Positions 1 through 9,381 of a stretch of DNA of 64,000 nt are shown here, piece after piece; the first letter of the stretch is position 1, and the number at the start of each line of letters is the position of its first letter. The DNA comes from Euphorbia lathyris. Taxonomy: Eukaryota > Streptophyta > Magnoliopsida > Malpighiales > Euphorbiaceae. Below the pieces are notes generated by a model. That model did not search any database, was not told the origin of the DNA, and saw nothing but the letters and a program-made list of their open reading frames with translations. Location of the stretch: assembly GCF_963576675.1 (NCBI RefSeq), contig NC_088912.1, positions 57,374,395 to 57,438,394 on the forward strand, given 5' to 3'. Position numbers and translations under genes: made by a program.

Positions 1-176
1 TATATGAAAATGCTGAGGTGGCGCGTTGACCAAGCGTTGACCGGTCATTTTTACCTGCTATACACCATAGTGGGAGGTCACCTATAAGGTCGTACATATT
101 AGTGAGACAAATTGAACGTTGTACACCAAAGTGTGAAATTGGGTAAAGGTTGTACACCATTGATGAAATTTACCCC
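1..176. mobile_element. Right end of a long-TIR Mutator-like element, cut by the window edge
   Basis: The stretch reads as the right terminal repeat of the element found complete at 1042-2495: GTTGACCGGTCA, GTGGGAGGTCACC, GTACACCAAAGTGTG and GGGTAAAGGTTGTACACCA occur in the same order, ending in TTTACCCC at 176. The complete copy ends in the same TTTACCCC. The 9-bp target duplication should therefore be 177-185, but its partner lies outside the window. The end sits inside the gag tail of Athila-like element A1. It has no coding content. The family assignment rests on the neighbouring complete copy. Confidence 0.75.
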
Positions 177-177
177 T

Positions 178-618
178 TTTGTTACTAATGATTTTTTCCA
201 TGGTATGATGCCTTATATTTGTCATCTGTGGGACGACCACATGGATGACGGATGTTCGCACAAAAAATCAACTTCGCAATTCGATGTGGTAATCTCTATG
301 CTTAAAGATATTCATGTCAGATTATCTAACACCGAGGCAGATTATAGGGATTTGGGAAATCAAATCGCTAGATTGAAGTCTCCTCTTGATTCAACCGCGG
401 ACAAATCAAATAGAGATACCAATCTGGTTGGTCAAATTGAAAAGCTCGATTCAATTGAGCTTCCTCAAGAGAATTCCCTAAGTAGTGAAAGTTGTCTCAA
501 TTGTGAGGAAACAGAAATTCCAATCGATGAGCCGGTTGAGTGTGAACCCATGGAAAAGAATACAAAATTAGAAAAGTTCGAGTTTTCTTCTAGCTCGGAA
601 TATTTCACTTTTTTTTGA
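178..618 (+). pseudogene. Athila-like gag, C-terminal fragment (element A1)
   Basis: An open stretch of about 146 codons continues from the MULE end to a TGA. It contains a heptad-like segment (VISMLKDIHVRLSNTEADYR, then DLGNQIARL) that matches in position and character the gag tail of element C (SLLKDILTRLADNEVFCRDL, then SHQVAHL). The rest is acidic and Ser-rich and ends in aromatic residues. In the virus-like particle gag would be the structural protein; only the part after the zinc knuckle remains here. The upstream gag was cut off by the MULE insertion at 1-176. It is followed directly by untranslated Athila-type sequence with no protease, RT or integrase. Confidence 0.6.
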
Positions 619-1032
619 ACTACCAAAAGAGTCAAAATGGAGCAAACCAAACTTTTCAATAATTTCTTTAAATATAGTTTTTGGTTTTCATTAAATTTCT
701 TTGAAACTAACCCGTTTTGCAGGTGCGGGTTGTTTATTCAAGAATTTGAATTTTTAACGCGAATGGAAGCATACACCTAGGAGGAAATTCTAGGTCAAGC
801 TCACTGACTATAAAGTACCACTTCTTAGGAGGCAACCCAAGCTCGAATAAGGGAGTTTTCTTTCCCATATTTTATCTCATTTTTAAGTTTTTAGTTTTGT
901 ACTTTTAGAATTAATACAAATTTTGTTCGTGTAGAGGGGTAGCGACACGACACCCTTACACTAGTGTTCGTGTGTGCTAATTCTTTTGGGTGTTATGAAT
1001 TAATTTTTTTTTTTATGTTTTTGTGTCATTAC
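619..1032 (+). other. Post-gag untranslated region of Athila-like A1
   Basis: No reading frame is supported. At 792-848 a block (GTCAAGCTCACTGACTATAA, then CTTCTTAGGAGGCAACCCAA) resembles the spacer that in complete Athila elements follows pol. Element C has a diverged copy just after its gag (about 12960-13005, minus strand). Its position immediately after gag here indicates that pol is missing from this element. Confidence 0.5.
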
Positions 1033-1041
1033 ACATTTCAT

Positions 1042-1415
1042 GGATAAATTACATATGTGGTGTACAACCTTTACCCCAAATCACACTTTGGTGTACAACA
1101 AAAATTTTGTCACACTAAATCGTACGAGCTTCGGGTGACCTCCCACTAAAGTGTACAACCGGTTTTTTGTGATCGGTCAACGCCGGTCAACATTTCCACC
1201 TCATCAATTTGACTATTCTAAAAGTAAAAAATTAACATACCCATTATGAAATTACTAAAATGTCCCAATCCCCTTCCTCTCTCAATCTTTTCCTTTCTCT
1301 CCCTTACTCATCTCTCCTTCCCTGTAACCATTATCATCAGCTCACCACTCACTCTTTTCCTTTCTCTCCCTCACTCCTCTCCTTCAACTCCTCTCTTTAC
1401 CATTTCTCTCTTCAT
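1042..1415 (+). repeat. Left terminal inverted repeat of the Pack-MULE
   Basis: This pairs with 2165-2495 read on the other strand. Shared blocks include GGTGTACAACCTTTACCCC, CTCCCACTAAAGTGTACA, TCAATTTGACTATTCTAAAA and a CT-rich inner part ending in CTACCATTTCTCTC-like sequence. The left arm has an extra internal duplication of the CT-rich stretch (about 1305-1365), so the arms differ in length. Confidence 0.85.
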
Positions 1416-1419
1416 TAAC

Positions 1420-2010
1420 CTCATCATCATCCACCTCTGCCATTTTACTCTTCACTTCCCTCATCGTCGCTGGCCTACGTGTTTCCACTATCTCCTCTTC
1501 TTCAAAATTCCCAAAAACCGACTTGCTGCTCGCTGATTTCCTCATTTTCTTTGGAAGCTTTTTCAGCATTTCACCACATGTCGGTTTCTTATCCAACTTG
1601 GACCTGCTCACTTTATTATTACTCTACAGCTTGTTGTATATCTTATCTATCGTCTCATCCTCCTCTTCTTCTTCCTCTTCCACCACATGTTCTTCTTCTC
1701 CGGTTTCTATCTCTTCTTCTTGTTGATTTTTAATGGATTCTTGAGAGAAGTAATTGCAGAGATTGATGGATTTGAGGCGCTGGAGTACGGAAGGAGATCT
1801 AGAGAGAAACAGTTGATTTTGATGGTAAATTTTAGGAGATTATTGAACGGGGAAATGTGAATCATAAAGTTGGGGTTTCTCGTAAGTAACGGTAGTTGGT
1901 TCAGGGAATATGTAGATGTAAAAATTAACAGATTTAAGCCTTTGAAGAACAGAGGGAGATCTAGGAAGTTGATGGTTGTTGTCGATGTGGTGGTGTGGTC
2001 GGAGTGTTTG
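1420..2010 (-). pseudogene. Captured DUF4408/DUF761-type plant gene fragment
   Basis: One minus-strand frame, reading from about 2010 down to 1420, gives a recognisable plant protein with two stops. Visible parts in order are: a His/Asn-rich stretch; RSPSVLQRLKSVNFY; a stop; a second copy RSPSVLQRLKSINL; a poly-Glu segment with ETGEEEHVVEEEE; ETIDKIYNKL and a stop; then SRSKLDKKPT, GEMLKKLPKKMRKSAS, FEEEEIVETRRPATMRE and AEVDDDEVN. The RRPAT-RE box and the DDDEV stretch near the end are typical, from memory, of plant DUF4408/DUF761 proteins of unknown function. The final DUF761 motif is missing because the terminal repeat begins there. The duplicated RSPSVLQRLKS box is also usual in this family. 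The host gene was probably captured and then decayed. Confidence 0.65.
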
Positions 2011-2164
2011 TGGGTGGCTAAACTGGAAGTGACATAAATAGTACTAATCATGAGATTGAGGAAGAGAAAGAGAACAGTTGGGGTTAACTAACTGTTCATT
2101 GATGCCTAGATTGATTCTTCAAGCATTTTTGCTTATCTCTCTCTCTCGTTGGATTATAATAAAA

Positions 2165-2495
2165 TTGGTTTTGAGAGAGGAGTGAGAGAGAAATGGTAGA
2201 GAGAGGAGTTGAATGAGAGAGGAGCGAGGGATAGGAAGGAAAAAAGTAAGAGAGGAAGGGGATAGGGATGGGGATATTTTAGTAATTTCACAATAGGTAT
2301 GTTAATTTTTAACTTTTAGAATAGTCAAATTGATGACGTGGCAACGTTGACCAACGTTGACCGGTCACAAAAACCGGCTGTACACTTTAGTGGGAGGTCA
2401 CTTGAAGCTCGTACGGTTTAGTGTGACAAAATTTTGGTTGTACACCAAAGTGTGATTTGGGGTAAAGGTTGTACACCACGTATGTAATTTACCCC
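2165..2495 (-). repeat. Right terminal inverted repeat of the Pack-MULE
   Basis: Inverted copy of 1042-1415. The outer about 230 bp are closely similar to the left arm; the inner part is GA-rich here and CT-rich on the other side, as expected of an inverted repeat. Confidence 0.85.
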
Positions 2496-2504
2496 ACATT
2501 TCAT

Positions 2505-3823
2505 ATATGTTTCGTAATTTTTGTTAGTCATTTCGTAAATTTAATAATAATAATAAATTAAATAGCTCGAGATTAAATCCAATCTATCACCTCCTCTGAA
2601 ATTTAGTTTCGTTATTTATCCTAAAAAAAATAAATAACTAGATGCGCAAGATCGATTCAAATGATAAATATTGAGTTTTGATTCCGAAACTAGGTAATTT
2701 ATGAGTAGAAGAAATTTGCACCTTACAAAAACGAATTCAATAGTTCGAAATTCATGAGTTATTTTGTTAATTAACCTTAAAAGGGCAATAAAGATGAATT
2801 TTTGAAATTTTTTAAGAAACTCAAAAGCACAAAATAAGCACAAAATCGTTGTGAGATGTTTTGAGCCAAAAAGAGTTCAAACGAGAACTCTATTTTCTTC
2901 AAAAAAAATTGAGAGCTTTTGCTTTACTCGAGTTATAGAGTTTGCACAAAATACCAGGTTAAGTACATCTATTTCGGTATAGGAATGATAGATGATAAAA
3001 TGATCCCATTTAGGCTAATTCTTTTCTATTGTTTTCTTGTTTTTCATAAATCCTTAGAAAACCCATTTGAGCCTATTAACCAATTTTCTTTCTCAATCCA
3101 TTAACATTTCCATCTTTTTCCTCGTTTGAGCACTAGAAGAATCAAAAAAATTGCATCAATCACTTAAAAGTCAAAACTCTAGTAAAAAGTGCACATCCGC
3201 TACTGAAATAGTTTTTGTATCACTCTCGAAAAATAAAATAAAATAAAATAAGAGAGTTTCAAGCATTTTCAAGCTCTTTCAAGAACTTTCGGTCATTGTC
3301 TTTCCAAATTGCTAGATAATAAACAAATCATGATGCAAGTCAAAATTGGTGTTCAAACTTGAGTCTCACAAATTAACTTCTAACCCATTTTTAAGCCTCA
3401 ACCATATTATAACCTTAATCTGAGATCATTTTTAATATTGTTTTAACCGAACCAAAGAAGGAAAGACTCGAATAAATGTGCAAACTCGGTGTCACTTCGG
3501 GTAAGTATAAATAAGAGAGTATAAACACCCAACCACCCAAAATTTGTGTGATTGAGTGAAATACCTTGGTGAGGTGCAATTGAGTTTCCCGTAAATAATT
3601 AATTTTTGTTAATATCGCCTATTAAGATTAATAATGAAATTGCAAGACATGAATTTGGTAATCCTTTCGTTCACATGGGTGCTCATTAAACTCTCCTCAT
3701 AACTTAGTTTCGGAATCACACACTCAGTTAAACCAAGAAATGGTTTGTTTCTCAACGTCTCAATCCTTCGTCCTTCGACTATGTTTACTTAAGGACAAAT
3801 AAAGCTTTAAAGTCCGAGGAGAT
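2505..3823 (+). other. 3' untranslated internal region of A1
   Basis: AT-rich, with no coding frame. The layout parallels the 3' region of element F (about 46250-47443): a CACAAAATACC stretch (F: GCACTAAATACCGAG), CCCATTTGAGCCTATTAACC (F: CCCTTTTGAGCCTAAATTT), and a GACAAATAAAG...GTCCGAGGAGATTG purine-rich tract just before the LTR (F: GACAAGTAAAGTTTGAGTGC, then GAGGAGGTT). No ORF1 is left in A1, in contrast to C and F. Confidence 0.55.
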
Positions 3824-5220
3824 TGATAGTGACATTTTATCCTTAGCTTATCGGATAATTTATGATTTATTCTTGAGCTAAATAATTAAGTTTAGTATTT
3901 AGTTTTATGCATATTTCAATAAATCAACGAGAAGTAAATAAAATATGTAATTTTAGTTAATTTTAGTCATTTTGAATCTCGTTTTGGTATAAATAAAGTA
4001 AAGAAACAAATCAAGTAATCTCGAGTTTAATGGCTGCAATTTACAGGCTCAAGGAACGCACGCAAAATGCAAGAGATAGATGAAAAGCACAGAAGCGACG
4101 CATCACACACCATGTGAAAGGAAGAAAATACTCTTCCAGAGCCCCACACGATATGTGGGAATTCAACACGGCGTGTGGGTGTGAAGGGGACAAGAATGAC
4201 AATCAAGTGAAGATATTTCGGAGTTGTTTCCTAGTCAACAGGCATCCCACATGGTGTGTGGATGGTCCACACAGCGTGTGGGGAGCCCAAAACACCTTTT
4301 CAAGCGTCAAAATTTGCCCGATTTTGGCCAGAAGCAAGCCCACATGTCGTGTGAGCCACCCACACACCGTGTGGGACCATTTTTTTAGCATTTTGAAGTG
4401 TGAAACGACCGAAGATAAATGTAATTATGATTGTGCCCGAGCTTGATTTCTATATAAATAGGAGTGCTTGGCACTCAATTAGACATTCAGTTCATTATAT
4501 TATAGTTTGAGGGAGTTTTGATTCAGTTTTTCATGTAATAAATTTCCTTACACCTTGAGAGCTTGTTGTAATTCTCCCATCATCCCAACAAAGTTACGTT
4601 CCATCCGCATTCCCCAAGCTCGAGAGTTCCACCTCCGAATCCAGAGCGACATTCTTGAGTCTAGTTTAGTTCTAAGGGCTGATTCTTCTTCCCTTTTTCC
4701 TTGTTAACTAATTTGCACTCTTCCTATGTGCTAGATTTGGTTGTATTCCATATTTACACATTTCAAAGTTATAATATATGGTTTACGGTTTTCAGTTTCA
4801 CTATACTTGTTGATGTTTATTCCTTGCTTTGATTCTCATAATTGATAGTTGTGTAGGTTGATTACAAACTCCGAAATCCATTAGGATTCATATAGGTGTT
4901 GCTGTAGGTATCAAGCCTCACCCGGTGAACCTGAGGGGATGATACCATTGACAATAATGATATGAATGGAGCCGAAAGCAACCAATCTAAGAATCAAGCT
5001 ACTCGGCAGGACCGGAGCTCAGAGTTGGAAGAGTCGCTACCCACAAATGGGAAATGAACAACGGATTCCTTGCGGGAGACCGGTTAGGTTCAGGAAATTA
5101 GGTACGAGCCGAGAAGGCTAGCTCTTTTCCAGAGAAAGGCTACTAGGAACCTCGACATCACGTGGTTTGAACCACCAGCCTCCTACTTAACACTACTCGG
5201 CACTAACGGTCTAATCGCAT
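3824..5220 (+). repeat. 3' LTR of Athila-like element A1
   Basis: Begins TGATAGTGACATTTTATCC, right after a purine tract. The LTRs of elements C and F also begin TGATAGGG. A TATA box (TATATAAATA, 4451-4460) lies about 630 bp in. Three pairs of CACA..TGTG dyads with 20-bp spacing lie upstream of it (4145-4374). The right border is not clear; the U5 part may run a little past 5220. The 5' LTR is outside the window. Confidence 0.55.
4145..4374 (+). repeat. Three pairs of near-palindromic CACA..TGTG boxes at 20-bp spacing
   Basis: Boxes start at 4145/4165, 4248/4268 and 4341/4361. Examples are CACACGATATGTGG with AACACGGCGTGTGG, and CACATGGTGTGTGG with CACACAGCGTGTGG. Each box is a near dyad, and the distance within each pair is exactly 20 bp. 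A single related box (CACACCATGTG) is at about 4106. The pairs lie upstream of the LTR TATA box. Their function is unknown; see the matching array in element C. Confidence 0.8.
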
Positions 5221-6108
5221 ATTTCTTTAAGTTTTAAATTTCATTTGAGAACCTTTTTTTTCTCATTTTGGAAAATCGTTTAAAGCATTTTAGTTGAAGC
5301 CACTTAAATTAGAAAAATCACTCATTTTAGTTAAACAAATTAATGTACGTAAGAAGGGAAAAGGAGTAGAAGTACGAATCAAAAATCGTAGATTACAGCG
5401 AGTGAATATATACCTAAGCTATATACATCAAAAATCTAAATCTAATCTCTTTCCCAAAATCTCTATTCATTTACGGGTTAACACCAAATCGTCGTTGGAA
5501 CGATTTTGGTGTATTAAAAAAGATGGAATTGGAAAACGTTAGGATTTAATCATAAAAATGTCATTAAGCATACAAATTGAAAATCATTTGACAATTACAT
5601 ATTCCTACCTAAACCGTCGTTGGAACGATTTAGGTGTGTCGAAAACGTGAAATAGAAAATTGTTTGGATCTAGTCGTAAAAGCGTGATTAAACATATAAG
5701 TCCATTTATTTATAAGAAATCATTTGATTAAAACAGTGTAAACCAAAATATTTTATTTACATCTAAAAACATTTGAATATCTTTTAATTAAGAAATCAAA
5801 TTAAAACCTGCTTTGTGATTTAATTCCCCTTTTTCTAAAACCAACCCTCTTTAATTCACCACAAATGTGTCACATAATAAATCAAAGATCATTAATCCTA
5901 CAATATCTAAATATATATACATATATACAAATAATAAAGGTAAGTAGTAAATATATACATATAGGGAAAATAATAATTATAACTATATATTTTAAATAAT
6001 GAAAATAAAGTAAAAAGATACAAACTATATTATACAACCCTATATAACTAAGGAAAAATAAATGTATATCACAAATAATAAAATAAAAAGGTAGAATATA
6101 CATATATA
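5221..6108. other. AT-rich stretch without genes
   Basis: No supported reading frame. The first part may still belong to the A1 LTR or to another decayed element. Two related stem-loops are present at 5482-5511 and 5608-5635. From 5870 to 6108 the sequence is mostly A and T with TATATACA-type simple repeats. Confidence 0.5.
5482..5635. repeat. Two related stem-loops with the loop GTCGTTGGAAC
   Basis: The first reads CACCAAATCG, the loop, then CGATTTTGGTG. The second, about 126 bp on, reads ACCTAAACCG, the loop, then CGATTTAGGT. The loop is identical. One stem position has changed A-T to T-A on both sides together. Confidence 0.55.
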
Positions 6109-6260
6109 GGTGTTCGCTATGGTTACTTTATTTTTTACAAAGTACCGTTACTTGGTGCTCATTTTCACCATTGGATTAATTTTATGCTCCATCATCCAAT
6201 GGTGAAAACCACACCAAGTAACGGTACTTTGTAAAAAACAAAGTAACCATAGCGGGCACC
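6109..6260. mobile_element. MITE, 152 bp foldback with about 10-bp target duplication
   Basis: The sequence is nearly palindromic. The left arm starts GGTGTTCGCTATGGTTACTT; the right arm ends AAGTAACCATAGCGGGCACC. The arms are about 55-60 bp and include ACAAAGTACCGTTACTTGGTG and its complement. It is flanked by TACATATATA at 6099-6108 and 6261-6270. The flank is AT-rich, so a true duplication of 8, 9 or 10 bp is possible and the superfamily (hAT or Mutator) is undecided. No coding capacity. It lies within or just before the Copia D LTR. Confidence 0.8.
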
Positions 6261-6270
6261 TACATATATA

Positions 6271-6857
6271 TAAGAAAATAATGTAGCAAAAAGAAGTATT
6301 TATACTAATACTTGAGAGCTATATTATATAAGCGGAGCGGGTACTAAATATAAAGATATATATATATATAATATATTAAGTACAAATATAACTATAACCT
6401 ATATTTAATATAATGAAAATATACAAAATACATATAAAACATAGTATATACTCAATATAAAAGAAAATAGTAAAAGGGCTATATTATGATTAATTGGGTA
6501 TGGATCTAATTAATCCGACCCGTCCGAAATGGAACGGGCCAAGCCCATCTTAAGAGATGGAGAATTAGGGTTTTAGCTTCCTATAAATAGGCTTAACCCT
6601 AATCACAACACACTGATTCTAACTCCCTGTTGGTCGAATTCTCACCCTCTCCCCCTCTCATTCTTCGTCTTCGCTTTAGTCTATGGATTATTCAGTCTTT
6701 CCCCACTAACATTGTGTGGTTGCCTGTTACTGATGGTACAAGATCGTGGTGCTAAGATCCGCGTGCGCTACTCTGAGAGATCTACCGGTTCTCCTATTCA
6801 ATAAGGTACGCCCAAACCCATATATGTCAAATAGATTAATCGTCATTAATCCCTTCA
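6271..6857 (+). repeat. Copia element D, 5' LTR (right part)
   Basis: Recognised by its right border, ...CCTTCA at 6857, one base before a Met-type primer-binding site. It contains a TATA box (CTATAAATAG at 6581-6590) in a setting of plant LTR type. The left border cannot be placed in the AT-rich DNA; it may lie to the left of the MITE. No second LTR of this family is visible. Confidence 0.5.
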
Positions 6858-6858
6858 T

Positions 6859-6872
6859 TGGTATCAGAGCCA
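6859..6872 (+). other. Primer-binding site, initiator tRNA-Met (Copia D)
   Basis: TGGTATCAGAGCCA is complementary to the 3' end of plant initiator tRNA-Met, the usual primer of Copia elements. It lies one base after the presumed LTR end. Confidence 0.85.
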
Positions 6873-8142
6873 CAGATCTTGTACTCTGTGTTTTTTGTAT
6901 CCATAGATATGAAGAAATTTATGGGATCATTCGTAAGAATGATTGAATTGGCGTGTTTATCTATATTCTTGATTTTGTTCTTGGATTTTTAGTATAAACA
7001 CGGTTTTTATAAGTTTGATCTTCTTATCAATCTAAAATAAGGTTTTGATCCGATTAAGAAAATCTTATAAAAAAATATGTTTTGACCTTCAATAAATGAT
7101 TGAAACTCAAAAGGAATCCATATTTTATGTTTTTTCAAAATTGTTCAATGTCAAAATCTTCCTTGGGAGGCGTGTTTCTCGAAAAATCTATTCACGGATT
7201 GGAAAAAAGGTATTTTAGATTTGTTTTTGGTCTGCTGTTTCTTTGCAAATAATTTTCAGCACGTTTTCGAGAAAACTGACCCCACCATCGTGTCCAGAAG
7301 CCCTAAAAACCTAGGATCGATATATTACAGCGGCCGAATGGAGTTCGAGAGGGCGACGCGTGACCCCTACGCGCCACCGCTTGCGACGCGCACGCCGAAG
7401 CACGTGTAGGAGCGTGCGACACCTCCTTATGTCTATTTTTTGCTTGTTTTTTGGTAAATTGACTCGAAATAATTTTTCGGACTTTTTGGTATATTTTTGG
7501 ACTGTCGGAATATTTAATTTTACCGTATTAGATATTCTAAAAGGGATAAAACTCAGTGGACATTGTTTTTCCTTTTACAAAAAGTTTTTATGTTTTGTTT
7601 TTTGTGTTTCAGAGGCCCAGTATCGGTCAAAATGAGTTTTGATTGATGAAATAAGTTTCTGTATGAGTACATTAACTTCTTTCCCTTTTTGTTGATTCAA
7701 TCAGCAATGGCCACCATGTACATGCAGTAGTCCCTAGAACACCGGCCCAGAAAGCTACCTTGAAAAGATTCCGCAAGAGGCTGGATAATTGCAAGATGAC
7801 TACTTTAGCAAGATGGGATGATGTAGATGCAATTGTGTGTCACCTAGTCAAGGTACAGAACCTGATACAGTGCATTGTCTACTACACTGGCCTTTGCATC
7901 GACAGTAGTAATCTTCCTCGCTTTAGGGCTATGAGGAAATCTTTCTCTACTATCCCAAGGCTAAGTTGAATGTATTTCTATAGTTGGTCAAGATCCATGA
8001 ACTACAATCGATCTATCCGCATCTTTCTAGATGACCTGGATGCCCGAGGAGCCTCATTCCCATTGGGGCAAGAAGGAATGATGTTGAGATCAAAGAAACA
8101 ACTCTAGGCTCCGTGGTACAAAAGGAGATCTGATCAACTCTA
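6873..8142 (+). other. 5' internal region of Copia D, no clear protein
   Basis: Begins just after the primer-binding site. It contains a GC-rich stretch (about 7325-7425, GCGACGCG and CGCCACCGC boxes) followed by AT-rich sequence. Short frames exist (for example one from 7760 beginning MKRFRKRLDNCKMTTLARWD), but none matches a gag I know. The region stops abruptly at 8142, where the truncated LTR of element C starts; the rest of D is absent. Confidence 0.4.
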
Positions 8143-9381
8143 TGGTCAAAATATAAAGAGCAATGACTCCGAACATATACGATTGATACTTTACTCTTGC
8201 AAAGACGACTACGTGTAGACCGACCGACCCGTGAAGTACTTAGACTACGTGGTTCCTAGTCAAGGCGTGTCTAATGCTGAGGATCAGAAACTAGGGCCCG
8301 TAAGTTCCGTGTCTTGTCAATTCCTACGGTTTCCGGTGTGTTACTTCCGGTAAGGCAACACCTATATGGTTCCCTAAAGATGACCCGTCCAAAAGGGCGC
8401 CGGGTATCGTGTCCCCCTACACAATAATCAATTACAAATATCAAAACAAGTAGTAAACATCAACGCGTATAGAGAAACGGGAATTGCAATTCATATATTA
8501 TAAATATGGAATGAAAAGAATATGAATACAACCAAGCCTAGTACATAGCTTGGTGGAAGAGGATGGAACGTAGCTTCGACAGAGTGATGGGATAAGCGAA
8601 CAAGCTCTCAAAGTGATAGAGTTTATAGTTACATAAAAATTTGAATGAGGAAATGAGTGCTAATCACTCTTATTTATACACATCAAGCTCGGGGTAGAAT
8701 CGTAATTACACAAGTTACAAGTAAGAATTCACACTTATTTTTGCAGGTTTCACAAAGCACGCCCCGCGTGGAGGGTGGTACGCCCCGCGTCTCTGCCAAA
8801 TTAGCCCATTCCGTTGATAATTTCTTCCGCGTGGACCAGATTCAGACCTGTTGACTCAACCACGCCCCACGTAGACTGGAGTACGCCCCGCGTGGGTGAG
8901 CTCTTGGAACTCAATTGCTTGAATTATGCCTTGGACGCCCCACGTGGTATGGGTTACGCCCCGCGTAGTTGAGCTTCTAGAATTTTGTCTATTGGTTCAC
9001 ACTATAGACGCCCCGCGTACTGTGCCATATGCCCCGCGTGGTAGGTGTTGACCCTGTGGAAACACGTAATTGACTACCGTGAATTAGGGGGCATTGTCCT
9101 ACGCCTCGCATGGTTGATTCCGCGCCCCGCGTGTCTTGTGGATTTTCACCTTGTTTAATTCTTTCCTCTACCTGCAAAACACGATCCTCAAGAACCAAAG
9201 TAGCTTGACGTTTATTTTTCTGAAATTAATTAAAAATAAAGCAAATTAACTAAAAATATAAAATTTATTTTTATTTTGTTACTTTATTGAAAACACACTA
9301 TTTTTGTAATTAAACTTACTTATTTAGTCCAAAATTAAACCGTAAATCACGCTAAAAGATAGGGACAAAATGTCCCTATCA
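8143..9381 (-). repeat. Truncated LTR of Athila-like element C (second copy)
   Basis: On the minus strand it starts TGATAGGGACATTTTGTCCC at 9381 and runs down to 8143. It is a close copy of 24924-26262, apart from a deletion of about 110 bp at 8533-8540. It lacks the last about 320 bp of the LTR (the equivalents of 24799-24923 and 14686-14886). The minus-strand TATA box is at 8670-8679 (complement of TATTTATACA). Five pairs of ACGCCCCGCGT boxes lie between 8759 and 9132. It borders Copia D on the left, apparently at a deletion junction. Confidence 0.8.
8759..9132 (-). repeat. Five pairs of ACGCCCCGCGT boxes, every pair spaced 21 bp
   Basis: Pairs start at 8759/8780, 8862/8883, 8935/8956, 9008/9029 and 9101/9122. 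The box consensus is ACGCCCCGCGT with a dyad ACGC..GCGT. Within each pair the start-to-start distance is exactly 21 bp, while the intervening 10 bp differ. The same pairs recur in the other LTR copy (for example 25638/25659). The boxes stand out as GC-rich in otherwise mixed sequence. Function unknown. Confidence 0.85.

Larger units (their letters stand above)
1042..2495. mobile_element. Pack-MULE with long terminal inverted repeats and 9-bp target duplication
   Basis: The element is flanked by a perfect 9-bp direct repeat, ACATTTCAT, at 1033-1041 and 2496-2504. The ends are inverted: GGATAAATTACATATGTGG on the left and the complement of CCACGTATGTAATTTACCCC on the right. The inverted repeats run about 330-370 bp (to about 1415 and from about 2165). 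A 9-bp duplication with long TIRs is the Mutator signature. There is no transposase, so it is non-autonomous. The middle holds a decayed DUF4408/DUF761-type gene on the minus strand, making this a gene-capturing Pack-MULE. It sits in the 3' untranslated part of A1. Confidence 0.88.

Noticed and set aside
1246..1536. Open stretch of about 96 codons on the plus strand
   Set aside because: It is the CT-rich inner part of the MULE terminal repeat read as Leu/Ser/Pro; low complexity. The real coding trace is on the other strand.
6859..6872. Initiator tRNA-Met gene
   Set aside because: Only the complement of the tRNA 3' end is present, next to an LTR end; it is a primer-binding site. The same holds for 14666-14679, 15369-15386 and 55228-55240.
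8759..9132. CRISPR-like array
   Set aside because: Boxes are 11 bp, in pairs with long unequal gaps, inside a plant LTR; no repeat-spacer regularity and no cas genes.
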